Shown: in pieces, positions 28,037-37,220 of the stretch
Position numbering within the stretch: the stretch's first letter is position 1
Layout: the number at the start of each line of letters is the position of its first letter
Assembly: GCF_947077765.1 (NCBI RefSeq)
Contig: NZ_CAMTTF010000006.1
Coordinates: forward strand, 1-64,000
Direction: 5' to 3'
Origin: Salinibacter grassmerensis
Lineage (GTDB): Bacteria; Bacteroidota; Rhodothermia; Rhodothermales; Salinibacteraceae
Length of the DNA stretch: 64,000 nt
Notes under the pieces: model-generated
What the model was told of the DNA's origin: nothing
Seen by the model: the letters and a program-made list of their open reading frames with translations, nothing else
The model's database searches: none
Made by a program: the position numbers and the translations under genes

Positions 28037-28431
28037 TTATGAAGTCGACAGCGCCGTACCACAGTGCTTGCAGAAGGCTGCTTCGGCATCGTGCCCCCGG
28101 GGCGTCGCACGCCGAACAGCGGCGCGGGCGGTTCGGCTACAGATGGCTCCTGGGCTCGCGCGATCTCTGCTGTCACGATGCCAGTGGGTACGGTGACGAC
28201 GCCACATCCCGTGATCACGATCAGTGAGCCGACCATTTGGCCAAGCACCGTCTGCGGCGAGATGTCACCATAGCCGACGGTCATCAGGGTAACGACGGTC
28301 CAGTAAATACTTCTGGGAGAGAATATTCCCTTACAGTCGGCCTGTCTCCGGTAGCTGGTCCTCTTTGATAAATAACTCACCTCTGGTGGCTGGCCTCTTT
28401 CACCCAAAACCGTAATACAACCGTTAACCAC
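28037..28431 (-). pseudogene. Decayed voltage-gated K+ channel: pore present, N-terminus lost, tail frameshifted twice
   Basis: The first frame carries the pore and last helix of a Kv-type channel: '[19 protein letters not shown]', with the TVGYGD filter, then '[20 protein letters not shown]'. The S1-S4 voltage sensor and S5 are missing upstream. After 'AEPPAP' the frame should enter a zinc-ribbon tail. Instead its halves sit in the other two frames: 'RCSACDAPG' in one and '[18 protein letters not shown]' ending at TAA (28037) in the next. Two frameshifts, one beside a run of five G, would restore CxxC-x12-CxxC. The gene cannot make a working channel. Confidence 0.75.
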
Positions 28432-28602
28432 TTTTCCCCAAAATAGCCGTTTCTTCCGGATAAGATCATGCGAGTAGCCGTATCTGGAAAGCAGTTGGAT
28501 AACGTTGAAATATGTGCGGGCATCTACAGCATAGCATCAGGAAGAACCGTTGCTAAAATTTCTTTCTGAACGAACCCTTCTCGAATAGATCTTTTCGCAA
28601 AC

Positions 28603-28833
28603 ATGGCTGAAACCTGGAAGACCCGGTGTCCGATCGGTGAAGACAGCCCCGACCGACGGCAGGCTTGGCGCCGCGGCTGGCAGTACCGCAAGGAGCAGGG
28701 CCCCGGCACCCCCAAGATGGAAACTGCGGCGGAGATGGCCGGGAAGCCTGGCCTTCTAGAAGCGTGGCTGCAGGGCTACGCCGCCGCGGATGGCCACTTC
28801 ACCGGCCCGGAGCCCAGGACCCTGAGACTCTGA
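28603..28833 (+). CDS. Small helical protein, 76 aa, RMF-like spacing
   Basis: Starts 'MAETWKTRCPIGEDS' and contains two similar helices: 'RRQAWRRGWQYRKEQG' and 'LLEAWLQGYAAADG'. The pattern of Trp and Gly-Tyr/Gly-Trp pairs resembles ribosome modulation factor, which has a repeated 'GYxAG...WLxGWR' layout, but the identity is too low to claim that function. Charged and small, no signal peptide. The DNA just upstream is AT-rich (28440-28600), which suits a promoter. Coding character is good. Confidence 0.6.
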   Translation: MAETWKTRCPIGEDSPDRRQAWRRGWQYRKEQGPGTPKMETAAEMAGKPGLLEAWLQGYAAADGHFTGPEPRTLRL

Positions 28834-29158
28834 CCCCCTCAAAGGCTTCGACTTAGGGAGCCTCAGGGCGAGGCCGCGTGGAGTCCCAATCGTTCCCCCG
28901 CCCTCAATGGCCCGGGCCCGAATCACACGGAGACGATCCAGAACGCAGAACCCGCCGACCGTATCGGTCTACTCTGCACGTGCCTCAGCGATGAGAGCAA
29001 TGACATCTTCAAGGGACAACATCTCCTGAGGAACGGTGCATCCCTGACTCCTAGACTGTCGTGCAGCACCCGTCCTACGGGAAAGAAAACAGCTGCTATC
29101 TCTGCGCGTGCAGGGCTCTCCAGTCTGACCTCTCATACTCATCTCCCCCAGTGAGCCG
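28834..29158. other. Intergenic before the propeller gene
   Basis: No gene seen. If the propeller gene was once longer, its lost 5' part would lie here, but I find no trace of a signal peptide. Confidence 0.35.
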
Positions 29159-30139
29159 ATGCGAATGGACGATCGAAAGCAGTGGGCCTTCAACACCGGC
29201 GACGCAGTGAAATCGTCCCCAGCAGTGACCGGCGGGACCGTCTACGTCGGAAGTGGATCCCTCGAAAGTGATGGCCGCCTCCATGCCCTAAGCGCGGAAA
29301 GCGGGCAAGAACGGTGGGCTTTCGACGCCGGCGGGGCCGTGGAGTCTTCCCCAGCGGTAGCCAACGGGACCGTTTACGCCGGAAGCAACGACGGTTGCCT
29401 CTACGCCCGAACCGCAGAAACCGGTCGGGAGCAGTGGGTCTTCGAAACCGGTGCGGACGTGGAGTCGTCTCCAACCATCGTCGGCGAGACCGTCTACGTC
29501 GGAAGCTACGATGGATCCGTCTATGCCCTGAGCGCAGAAAGCGGGCAACAACAGTGGGCTTTCAGTACCGGCGGGGCCGTAAACTCCTCCCCGGCCGTAG
29601 CCGGTGAAACCGTTTATGCCGGAAGCAACGACGGCCACGTTTATGCCTTAGGTGCAGAGACCGGACGGAAGCAGTGGGCCTTCAACGCCGGCAGTGGTAT
29701 ATTCTCCTCCCCTGCGGTGGCCGGCGGGACCGTCTACGTCGGAAGTAACGACGGCCACATCCACGCCATCGATGCAAGGACTGGACGAGAGCAGTGGGCC
29801 TTCAGCACCGGCAATGGTGTGTTCTCCTCCCCCGCGGTGGCCAACGGGACCGTTTACGTCGGGAGCTACGACGAGCACGTTTACGCTTTGAGCGCAGAGG
29901 CCGGACAGGAGCAGTGGGCCTTCGACACCGACGATGCCGTGGAATCCTCCCCAGAAGTCGATGGTGGGATCGTCTACGTCGGAAGCTACGACGGGCATGT
30001 TTACGCCTTAGACGCAAAGACCGGACGGGAGCAGTGGGCCTTCGACACTGGTGCCTACGTGCGTTCCTCTCCGGCGGTGGCCAACGGGACCGTTTACGTC
30101 GGGAGCTACGACGGCTGCGTCTATGCTCTGAACGCATAG
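29159..30139 (+). CDS. Eight-blade PQQ-like beta-propeller protein made of near-identical repeats
   Basis: 326 residues consisting of eight ~40-residue units, each close to 'QWAFxTGxxVxSSPAVxxG' followed by 'TVYVGSYDGHVYALxAxTG'. These are PQQ/pyrrolo-quinoline-type (BamB-like) propeller blades: Trp-docking 'QWAF' and 'GTVYVGS' strands. The units are so alike at the DNA level (120-bp period from about 29177) that recent expansion is likely. There is no signal peptide and no enzymatic module, so it is either a cytoplasmic scaffold or has lost its leader. No cofactor-binding residues can be claimed. The start is taken at 29159; a Met two codons later is equally good. Confidence 0.9.
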   Translation: MRMDDRKQWAFNTGDAVKSSPAVTGGTVYVGSGSLESDGRLHALSAESGQERWAFDAGGAVESSPAVANGTVYAGSNDGCLYARTAETGREQWVFETGADVESSPTIVGETVYVGSYDGSVYALSAESGQQQWAFSTGGAVNSSPAVAGETVYAGSNDGHVYALGAETGRKQWAFNAGSGIFSSPAVAGGTVYVGSNDGHIHAIDARTGREQWAFSTGNGVFSSPAVANGTVYVGSYDEHVYALSAEAGQEQWAFDTDDAVESSPEVDGGIVYVGSYDGHVYALDAKTGREQWAFDTGAYVRSSPAVANGTVYVGSYDGCVYALNA

Positions 30140-30573
30140 GACAACGGCCCCCATGAAGCTGTGCCCGTGTGAGTCGTCCTGGTCCGACTCCAAGCCCTTC
30201 GGTGCAGACGGGCCTGCGTTTGGCAGAGCCCATATGGTTTTTGAACGGCCCTACTCCTGCTTCAGACCCTTTTGGCTCATTCTCGATTGGAGGGCACCCC
30301 AGGTCGGAAACGAAAGCCCAGGGGTTGTCACGATCAAGGACTGCGTGAATGATCGGGGGCTCCTCGTCAGTAGGGAGATTGCCAGGCGGGAAAACTGACC
30401 GGTACGGGTCCGACTCTTCCACCTGCTGGGCGCCTCTCCGGGGCACGTCGCCAGAAGGACCTCCCAGTAGCCCTGGCTGGTGCGGGCTGGTTAGGCAGGG
30501 CGCTTCTGTGAAACAGGTCGCTTCGGCAAAGCAAGTCGGCGCGGTGAGCCCCTCTCAGCGGAGCGAGTACGCC
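30140..30573. other. Intergenic between convergent genes
   Basis: Only shadow frames. No terminator hairpin with a T-run is obvious. Confidence 0.4.
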
Positions 30574-31323
30574 TCATCGGAACGGGTCAAGGTGGGGCCG
30601 CAGTGCCTCCATCTCCTCATACATCCATTCGAAGTACCCGGGCTCCTCTTCCTGGAGACGCTCCAGCGGGGTGCCCTCGTGTTTGCCGAACGCCAGGACA
30701 ATCTCCCCACCCGAGCGCTTGAGGCGCCCTTGCCTGTCTACGTCGCTCCCGGTCGCCCGCTGGGCCAGGGCGCGCACGTCTCGCTCCGGCTCGTAGGTCT
30801 GGAGCTGTCCCTTCAGCACCTTGCAGGTCGACCGGACGTCGGCCATCGCGGTGTGGGCCTCCTCCGGCCGGTCCCCAAAGTACTTCTGGAAGACGTCCCC
30901 AAGGCTCTTCCCGCGGAAGGTCTCCTCCAGGCGCATTACGTCAAGGTGGACTCGGTCGTCCGGGCCCGGGAGCGGGCCGAGGCCATGCCTTCTGAATTCG
31001 GCCTTGAGCAGCGGCAAGTCGTACTGCAAGGAGTTGTACCCTGCCAGGTGCGCGTCCTGTATAAGCGGCTGGAGGTCCTCCCCGAGCTCTTCGAACGGCG
31101 GGGCGGTTTCGACCATCTGGTTGGTGATGCCGGTCAGGTCGCTTACCTCTGCCGGAATGGGCACACCGGGGTTGACCAGTGTCTCGAAGGAGCCGCCCAG
31201 GGAGAGGGACCCACTGCTCTCGACGAGCCGGAGAACAGCGACCTGGATGATGCGGGCGGAGGCGGGATCGGCACTGGTCGCCTCCAGGTCCAGGACGGCC
31301 AGCGGGCGATCAGTCGAAAGCAT
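30574..31323 (-). CDS. DnaQ-like DEDDh 3'-5' exonuclease with DUF3820-like tail
   Basis: 249 residues. All exonuclease acids are visible: Asp12 and Glu14 in 'LAVLDLEATS', Asp102 in 'AGYNSLQYDLPLL', and His157 with Asp162 in 'EEAHTAMADVRST'. The protein thus belongs to the DEDDh group (DnaQ/epsilon, RNase T, ExoX). A C-terminal extension, 'IVLAFGKHEGTPLERLQEEE' then 'YFEWMYEEM', matches the small DUF3820-type domain often joined to such nucleases. It stands alone, so it is not a polymerase subunit by context; a DNA- or RNA-trimming role is inferred. Start ATG 31323 gives a short, normal N-terminus. Confidence 0.92.
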   Translation of the reverse strand: MLSTDRPLAVLDLEATSADPASARIIQVAVLRLVESSGSLSLGGSFETLVNPGVPIPAEVSDLTGITNQMVETAPPFEELGEDLQPLIQDAHLAGYNSLQYDLPLLKAEFRRHGLGPLPGPDDRVHLDVMRLEETFRGKSLGDVFQKYFGDRPEEAHTAMADVRSTCKVLKGQLQTYEPERDVRALAQRATGSDVDRQGRLKRSGGEIVLAFGKHEGTPLERLQEEEPGYFEWMYEEMEALRPHLDPFR

Positions 31324-32112
31324 GGGTGTCGCGGTGCGTGTTTCGTTTGAGCGTGCTTTTGGGCTTGTGTCATTCAGGGGCGCCCAGCCGACAGATTTCA
31401 GCCACGGCAGGTTTCGGCTGCAAAGCTACGAAGAGGTCTCAACCTTCCCTCACGCAGGGTGGAGTGGGCGCCCGGTGCTGCCGCAGGCCTGTCTCCCACC
31501 GCTAAGTCTTCCACTCCACAGGGCCCCAGGACGATATGTGATTCATGTTCAGGCTTGGCGGCTCGTCGCTTCAAGCGGTCTCAGATTTGGGCTTCATAAC
31601 TGATGGGGGTCGGTGACAGAAATACAGCGCGCTGCTGGACTTTCCTTCGTGCCAGCGCGTCCGGTTTGTCATCCGACAAGTGCGCCCTCCCCGCAGCGAA
31701 TCTCCTCCTGATGGAAGGCTCCTTGGTGGAAGTCGTTTGCGCGCAGCCTTGGCGGAATGAACCAGAGCGGTTCTCCTCTTCCACCATAGCGTCGGTACGA
31801 GCCCCTGAAGCAGAAAGACATCCGTCCTGTCGGACGGCGATGATGGATGCCCCCTCCTATCGATCGTCCCCAGGCCGTGCTCTTCACCCACCCCGCGCTG
31901 ACTAGTCGCTCATCAACCTGTTCGCCGGCCTCGACCTGAGACGCACCGCGGAGTCGTCGCCGGAAAGGGTTGGTCCGTCCTTCCCCGTATTGTTCTTGTG
32001 CATCCATCAAACCACCCATGATCGAAAGATTCAGGAAGCGAGAACCATCCTCGGTTCGCACCCTACTCTACGTACCTTCTGCGACACCCTTCTTCGCACG
32101 CATCCCCCACGT
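31324..32112. other. Intergenic between divergent genes
   Basis: About 0.8 kb with no recognised gene. It should contain promoters for both the exonuclease (leftwards) and the dehydrogenase (rightwards). Confidence 0.4.
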
Positions 32113-32856
32113 ATGTCTTTTCTCCAGAACTCTCGTGTGCTGATCACCGGTGCAAATCGAGGCATCGGGCTCGAGTGGACCCGGCAGTTGGCCGGCCCCG
32201 CCGGCCGTCTCTTTGCCACGTGCCGCCGGCCCGACGAGGCCGATCAGCTGCAAGAGATCGCCGACTCTCACCCGGATACAGTAGACATTCTTCCCCTCGA
32301 CGTTGCCGAGCCCGACGCAATTCAGGCCACGGCCGAGCAGGTGAACGGCCAGGTCGACGCCCTGGATCTTCTCGTCAACAACGCCGGCATCAACGGAGGC
32401 GGGAAGCAGGACCGGTTCGAAGGCATCGATCAAAAAACGATGACGGATGTCTTTCAGGTGAACGCCGCGGGGCCGCACCTGATGACGAAGGCATTTGCCG
32501 ACCTGCTCCGGGCCGGCACCGCGGAGCAAGGCGCCACAGATGGACACGCGGCGGTGGTGAACATTACCTCCCAGCTCGGCTCCATCGCCAACGCGCAGAG
32601 CGACACCTGGCACAGCTACCGCGCTAGCAAGGCCGCGCTCAACATGTGTGTTCGCCTGCAGGCCGCTGCTCTGCGAGACGACGGGGTTGTTGCCGTGGCA
32701 CTGCATCCGGGCTGGGTCCAGACCGACATGGGCGGGTCTGAAGCGCGGCTCTCCCCTGAGGAATCGGTCGAGGGGATGATGGAGGTTACCAGAAACCTGT
32801 CGCTCGACGACACCGGCCGTTTTCTCAACCACGATGGGGACGAACTTCCGTGGTAG
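32113..32856 (+). CDS. Short-chain dehydrogenase/reductase (C-factor-like)
   Basis: NAD(P)-dependent oxidoreductase of 247 residues. Cofactor motif 'ITGANRGIG' at residues 11-19, 'LDLLVNNAGING' at ~85-95, and the catalytic set Ser153 ('NITSQLGS'), Tyr169 and Lys173 in 'YRASK', plus Asn117. 'HPGWVQTDMGG' is the usual post-catalytic loop. The overall build, including the short N-terminus and 'YRASKAALNM', is like the CsgA/sniffer branch of SDRs. Substrate unknown. The frame upstream of ATG 32113 reads as noise, so this start was chosen. No neighbouring gene suggests a pathway. Confidence 0.92.
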   Translation: MSFLQNSRVLITGANRGIGLEWTRQLAGPAGRLFATCRRPDEADQLQEIADSHPDTVDILPLDVAEPDAIQATAEQVNGQVDALDLLVNNAGINGGGKQDRFEGIDQKTMTDVFQVNAAGPHLMTKAFADLLRAGTAEQGATDGHAAVVNITSQLGSIANAQSDTWHSYRASKAALNMCVRLQAAALRDDGVVAVALHPGWVQTDMGGSEARLSPEESVEGMMEVTRNLSLDDTGRFLNHDGDELPW

Positions 32857-33315
32857 TCGGTCCACCTTGGTTGGCTACCCTCCCTCTGCTGCCCAGCTCA
32901 TTTCAGTGAAGGTCGGTGGGCTGTGGCCCAGAAGTGCTGGAAGGCCGTGATGCATCAGGGATACCAGCGTGCTGTGTGCATGGTGAGATGCCATGCGTCG
33001 TGTCTTCTTCACCTCTGGGCTTGCAGATGGACCAGTCTTGCAGGCGGATTCGTCCGATAGGAATTGCTACTCTGTTTACCGAAAGCCAAGTCGCCCGGAA
33101 TCGTGATGCAACTGCACACCACCCCATCTCCGAAAAGATACGGCGAGTTCGGTCGAGACATCTCTAACCATACTCAAATCGCTCGTCGTTCAGTTCGTGG
33201 TGACGACATCGGGCCGTAGGAAGCAATCAGAACAGCCCCACTTGTGACCCAGTTGCCACATGTAGTCTTCTCGTCAGACCGCGTCTAGTAGTACGCATCG
33301 CAGAATAGACGTGAC
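32857..33315. other. Intergenic, nothing recognised
   Basis: No gene, RNA or repeat seen. The last 40 bases precede the four-CxxC protein. Confidence 0.4.
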
Positions 33316-33603
33316 ATGGAGATCAAAAAACAAACATGCCCCGAGTGCGGGACAACCAACCTCGTGACCCAGTGTGGAAGCTGTGGACGACCGTTTGTGC
33401 TGTCGGAGGCCCACCTCGAAGGAAACTCTCGGCAGTTCGGGGACGCCCCGCTGGAGGAGGCGCCCGATAATTTCTCCCTGCAGCACTGCGATTACTGCAG
33501 GCTGAGAGAAGAAAGTGGGATGATCGAAGCGATGAGTGCGGGTCGTCGGCAGCGAACCTGTCCCGTTTGTCACACTGAGCGTCTCTCGGGAGGGCAATCG
33601 TGA
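33316..33603 (+). CDS. Small protein with four CxxC motifs, 95 aa
   Basis: Zinc-binding small protein. Two CxxC knuckles lie close together at the N-terminus ('TCPECG' and 'QCGSCG'), and two more in the C-terminal half ('HCDYCRL' and 'TCPVCH'). Between them is an acidic stretch ('DAPLEEAPDNF'). This gives either two zinc ribbons or one double-knuckle domain. No basic nucleic-acid-binding surface and no membrane segment are obvious. It resembles many uncharacterised zinc-ribbon proteins of halophiles. Start ATG 33316 is preceded by 'GACGTGAC', not a clear Shine-Dalgarno. Confidence 0.75.
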   Translation: MEIKKQTCPECGTTNLVTQCGSCGRPFVLSEAHLEGNSRQFGDAPLEEAPDNFSLQHCDYCRLREESGMIEAMSAGRRQRTCPVCHTERLSGGQS

Positions 33604-33678
33604 AACTGCCCGGCATTTGCGGCAGCCGTCGACCTTCGGCTAGCGCAGCCTGGCCCATCACACAACCGCACAGAAGCA

Positions 33679-34125
33679 CTACTCGTACTGGCGGTAAATC
33701 AGGTCCCGCATGCCCTCGGGGTCTTCCAGGTCGCGCATCGTGAGCTCGATGCCAGACTGGCCTGCACTGGACAGCCGGAGCGTCCCACAGCCCATCAACC
33801 GGTGGATCGGGCCCTGGTCGATCTGTACATTCCTGATGTTACGGTGGGCAAGCTCGGTCGTGAGGTTGCTAACGATCCCAGAGCGCTTTCGGACTCGGGA
33901 CCGGGTGATGACGAGCTCTCTGCTTCGTGCTCGAAGCCACATCCAAAGAAGGGGGAACGGGCCGCAGAGTCCCGCCATCAGCGCTGCGGCCCACCCGGTT
34001 TCAACGAGCGCTCCGCCCAACACGAACGGGGCGACCGTTGCCGACAGCAGTCCGAACAGCGTCACGCTGAATGGATGTGCCTTCCACAACCTCGGCTCTG
34101 CTCGGAAAATGACATCTTCGGGCAT
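33679..34125 (-). CDS. Bacterial PH-domain (bPH2/DUF304, YdbT-like) membrane protein
   Basis: 148 residues. 'MPEDVIFRAEPRLWKAHPF' is the usual opening of this family. Two adjacent membrane helices follow (about 20-63), then the PH-like beta domain: 'RELVITRSRVRKRSGIVS', 'ELAHRNIRNVQIDQGPIHRL' and 'GCGTLRLSSAGQSGIELTMR', and a C-terminal helix. The family sits in the cytoplasmic membrane; its role is not settled, with some members linked to membrane stress. Single gene, convergent with the small zinc-binding protein. Confidence 0.88.
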   Translation of the reverse strand: MPEDVIFRAEPRLWKAHPFSVTLFGLLSATVAPFVLGGALVETGWAAALMAGLCGPFPLLWMWLRARSRELVITRSRVRKRSGIVSNLTTELAHRNIRNVQIDQGPIHRLMGCGTLRLSSAGQSGIELTMRDLEDPEGMRDLIYRQYE

Positions 34126-34749
34126 GGCTTGCTTTCATTTCTCAATTGACTCCGACTAGATAGAGACGCCTCACGTGCGACCGCAGGGTTTTTGCGATCC
34201 TTCTTTCCGAGGCTCGGCTTCAGAGACTCAGGGCCGGTTTAGTGCTATGTGCCTCGGTTCTTTCCCTCACCCCCTCCTTGAAGGCTGACTGGCTGGCCCT
34301 GGATCCTTGACGCGGCCACCGGAGAGACGGAGTGCGTCTTTGCTCGGAGTCAAGGCGGTGCGGTTCCGCTAGGCCTCGGAGAGACAGTTCCATTTCTACG
34401 GCCGGTGAGCCGAGAGTGCTATTTCCCAAGAGCGAGTCGTGGGGGCATGCCTCTTCTACTTAGAAGGCACTCACGCCGGTCGGTCTGGCAGAATGGGCAG
34501 TTCCACTCAAGAAGCCTCCAGTCCCTCACATGTACATGCAGGGACATGAAGCCGCGCAGCGACCTCTCCTGTCGGCACCGGCTGATACTATCTGGCAGCT
34601 TCTGTGCGACGTGCTCGAGAGCACAGTCTCCTTGTTCGGCCTGCACGTGCGGGTCGGACCGCCTGAACAAGAAAGCTCACACAGCCGTGAGGGCCGTTGA
34701 GAGAAACGCAGCTTTTCAATGCCCACTGTCAATCAGGCTCAATGTGCTC
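34126..34749. other. Intergenic, nothing recognised
   Basis: The frame in front of the DUF4112 gene stays open from 34405 but its sequence has no coding character. No RNA or repeat seen. Confidence 0.4.
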
Positions 34750-35118
34750 ATGACCGCAGATGCCTCCTCGGACTTTGGTGCCTCGGGGACAGCCGACCTC
34801 ATAGAACGCCTCGACCGGTTTGCGTACTGGAGTGATGACTGCATCCCAATCCCTGGCCTCAACGCCCGAATTGGGCTTGATCCGGTCATCGGGCTCGTGC
34901 CGGTCTGGGGTGACATCATCACCGCCATCATTTCCTGCTACGTGCCCTATGAGGCATACCGTGTCGGCGCCCCGCCCACGCTCATCTTCAAGATGGTACT
35001 GATCGTCGTTCTGGACGCCCTTTCGGGCACTATTCCCGTCATGGGAGATCTCATCGACGCTGCGGTCAAGGCGAACAAGATGAACGTGCAGATGCTGAAG
35101 AATCACCTCGGCGCTTAA
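34750..35118 (+). CDS. DUF4112 membrane protein, 122 aa
   Basis: Short membrane protein. After an acidic start, 'LIERLDRFAYWSDDCIPIPG' leads to 'RIGLDPVIGLVPVWGDIITA', the DUF4112 signature region. A helix 'AIISCYVPYEAYRVGA' follows, then a second membrane helix with 'LDALSGTIPVMGDLID' and 'AAVKANKMNVQML'. Length and order are normal. ATG 34750 is chosen because upstream codons are unlike the family; a GTG two codons earlier is possible. The family has no known function. Confidence 0.88.
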   Translation: MTADASSDFGASGTADLIERLDRFAYWSDDCIPIPGLNARIGLDPVIGLVPVWGDIITAIISCYVPYEAYRVGAPPTLIFKMVLIVVLDALSGTIPVMGDLIDAAVKANKMNVQMLKNHLGA

Positions 35119-35629
35119 TCTAGCCCCCCTGGCTCTCTTGCCGCATTTTGTCTTCCGGGGCTGTTCTTCTTGTGACTGAAGTTCTCGTCTCCAACAAAGC
35201 GCCAGGTCTCCCTGCCAAGTTGGTTTCTGGGGAAGTACCAGGGCGACGTTCCATGCGCTTTGACATTGGGGGTCTCCCGTCACTGTGGCTTCTTAACGCA
35301 AAACCTACCCGGTGGGGGCGGTTCGGAGGGAGATTTCTTAACCTGCCCGACCTGTCCCTGAGGCTAGCTCGTCCTCGGGAGATCTCTCGGGTCCGGCACA
35401 CTTCCTCAGGTGTATCCTTTCCGGCTGCAAACGACCCGCGTCCAGATCGCATCGAAGGCTGGAGGTCTTCCGTCGGGGATGCTGCGCCTCGACTTTTGCA
35501 CCTCCCCCAGCATCCAAAAATAACTCTCTAGTGTTTTTCTGAAGGGGGGGACTTTCCGATGATCTGGCACCTCAGCACCTCGATACTATTTATGCGAGTG
35601 AGTGTTAGTCAACAAAACCGAGGACTCAA
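35119..35629. other. Intergenic, nothing recognised
   Basis: Open frames on both strands lack motifs. The 60 bases before 35630 are AT-richer and probably contain the promoter of the lipoprotein gene. Confidence 0.4.
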
Positions 35630-36697
35630 ATGCGATACTGTTTGCACGTCGCAGCTCTCCTTTTTGCATTTCTGCTAATTGGAATCGGTCTCTCCGGGTG
35701 TGATCAGGGAGGCGGCCCCGGCACGATGACGAAGGAGACGGCACGGAGTCGTATTATTGAGTCAGCAGGAGTCCTGCAGCAGGCGGCAGAGGACTTTGGC
35801 AAGACCCCACTGGGTAAAGTGGTAGAGGCAACGATGAACTCTGGGACCAGTGGATCCGCTACACCTTTCTCAGGGGGTTTGACGTCAGGTCTCGGAGCCG
35901 TGCTCGACACGACCGGTGGGGGCTTCAACTACGAATCTAGCACGGGAGTTTACGTCTGGAGTAACAGCAGCGGGACATGGACTCAGGAACGACCGGCCGA
36001 CAGTCTCATCCTTCGATTTCCTACTGCGCAAGAAGCGACTGGAAACAACGCAACCTTTACGCTGAGCGAATACAAGACGGAGTCGGTTTCAATTGGCGAG
36101 ATAACGGCCGAAGTGCCGACCCAGGTGAATAGCTCTCTCAAGGAGAACGGCGAAGAAATATTCTCAAGCCGGTTGAGTGTAGGTTTCTCATCCCTCGTGG
36201 ACATACCAGAGTCACTTGAGTCGTATATCGGAGCTTTCTCCACGTCGGACGAAGCAGTAAGCAACCTTACTTACAGTTCTACCCTATCTGCCGACTTCTC
36301 CGACGGGATTACGTATGAGTTTAGGGACGGGCTCGAGAACGGCAGTCAGAAAGTAGTCTCCACGGATGCAACCATCGCTCTCGGTGATGGGCCGGGCAGC
36401 GGGGGTGGTGAAAACCTCTTCGGAAGCGTGGATGGGGAGACACGGGTGGGCCAGGGCCTCAGGGTCCAGTACACGGCCGACCTCAGCGCGCTGGTCGCTG
36501 CCCTGAGAGACGACTCTTCTGACGGCGTCGATGCCGAAGGCATCAACAACAGCGTGGACGTGAAGGTGCTCGGTGAGGACGACAATCAGGTCGCAACCCT
36601 CCGGTATGAGGGAGACAAGGAGCAAGTGGTCGTGGAATACCCAGATGGACAAACGGAGCTGCTCGTAGACCTTCTGCGAGACCTTGATCTGCGGTAG
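35630..36697 (+). CDS. Predicted lipoprotein, 355 aa, unknown family
   Basis: Signal peptide 'LLFAFLLIGIGLSGC' with lipobox Cys24, then a flexible Gly-rich start and a helical segment with 'SRIIESAGVLQQAAEDFGK'. The body is beta-rich: 'FNYESSTGVYVWSNSSGTW', 'LILRFPTAQEATGNNATFTL' and 'YSSTLSADFSDGITYEF'. The C-terminus has 'VDVKVLGEDDNQVATLRYEG' and a Glu/Asp/Leu-rich end. Repeating strands suggest a lipocalin-like or sheet-rich envelope protein. Codon use is less GC-rich than in neighbours, which might mean separate origin. No function proposed. Confidence 0.8.
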   Translation: MRYCLHVAALLFAFLLIGIGLSGCDQGGGPGTMTKETARSRIIESAGVLQQAAEDFGKTPLGKVVEATMNSGTSGSATPFSGGLTSGLGAVLDTTGGGFNYESSTGVYVWSNSSGTWTQERPADSLILRFPTAQEATGNNATFTLSEYKTESVSIGEITAEVPTQVNSSLKENGEEIFSSRLSVGFSSLVDIPESLESYIGAFSTSDEAVSNLTYSSTLSADFSDGITYEFRDGLENGSQKVVSTDATIALGDGPGSGGGENLFGSVDGETRVGQGLRVQYTADLSALVAALRDDSSDGVDAEGINNSVDVKVLGEDDNQVATLRYEGDKEQVVVEYPDGQTELLVDLLRDLDLR

Positions 36698-37104
36698 GCC
36701 TCTGGCGTCGACGAACGCGGCGTCATCTCAATTGGCCCCTAGCAAGGCAGCGGGCATCGTTGGAAGGCCAGTAGACAACACTTTTCGCTCGACAGTTCCT
36801 ATCATGGAGGCTTTCCGGACGGATGATTCGCTCCACCTTGCCTGCCCACGAGTTACTTGTTGTCGGGAACGGCATTGGAGTTCGATGGCACCCGTCGGGC
36901 CCGTTCCCCTGGCCACTCCGTGCGCCATCAACTGCGGTTTGGCAACTGTTTCAACACTACCACTACCCCCGTCGGCTCCGGGAGGCGTTTACCCTAGAGG
37001 AGGGTTAGCGTAGCCCCGTGGGCATCGTCTTTCTGTATTCCTTTCCCTTAGGCGCTTGCCTGGAGCGCTGTGGACAGTGTCTCTCTTCAGCCGCTTGCCC
37101 CTCT
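36698..37104. other. Intergenic between lipoprotein and partition genes
   Basis: No gene. A short inverted repeat (ACCCT/AGGGT near 36990-37005) is present but has no T-run. Confidence 0.4.
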
Positions 37105-37168
37105 GGTTCTTTAGTGGTATACTTCTGCAGAACTACAGATCTCTACCGACTTAGAACTGTAGTTCTAT
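37105..37168. repeat. Octad array upstream of parA (operator and/or partition site)
   Basis: Eight consecutive 8-bp units in fixed phase (starts 37105, 37113, 37121, 37129, 37137, 37145, 37153, 37161) with AGAACT or its complement AGTTCT as the best unit. The clearest part is AGAACT-GT-AGTTCT at 37153-37166, a perfect 6-bp inverted repeat. Units 37129 and 37153 match exactly, 37161 is AGTTCT, and 37105, 37121 and 37137 have one mismatch; 37113 and 37145 are poor. It ends 52 bp before the parA ATG. Ribbon-helix-helix repressors such as MetJ (8-bp met boxes) and omega (7-bp heptads) bind this kind of array. Confidence 0.75.
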
Positions 37169-37220
37169 TTTGCGCTTTCAAGTGACTCTGCACGTCTCAA
37201 CAGGTTCTCGCATCTCAGAC

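Noticed and set aside
30349-31350. 333-codon forward frame opposite the exonuclease
   Set aside because: Mirror of the exonuclease, whose catalytic residues are all present on the reverse strand.
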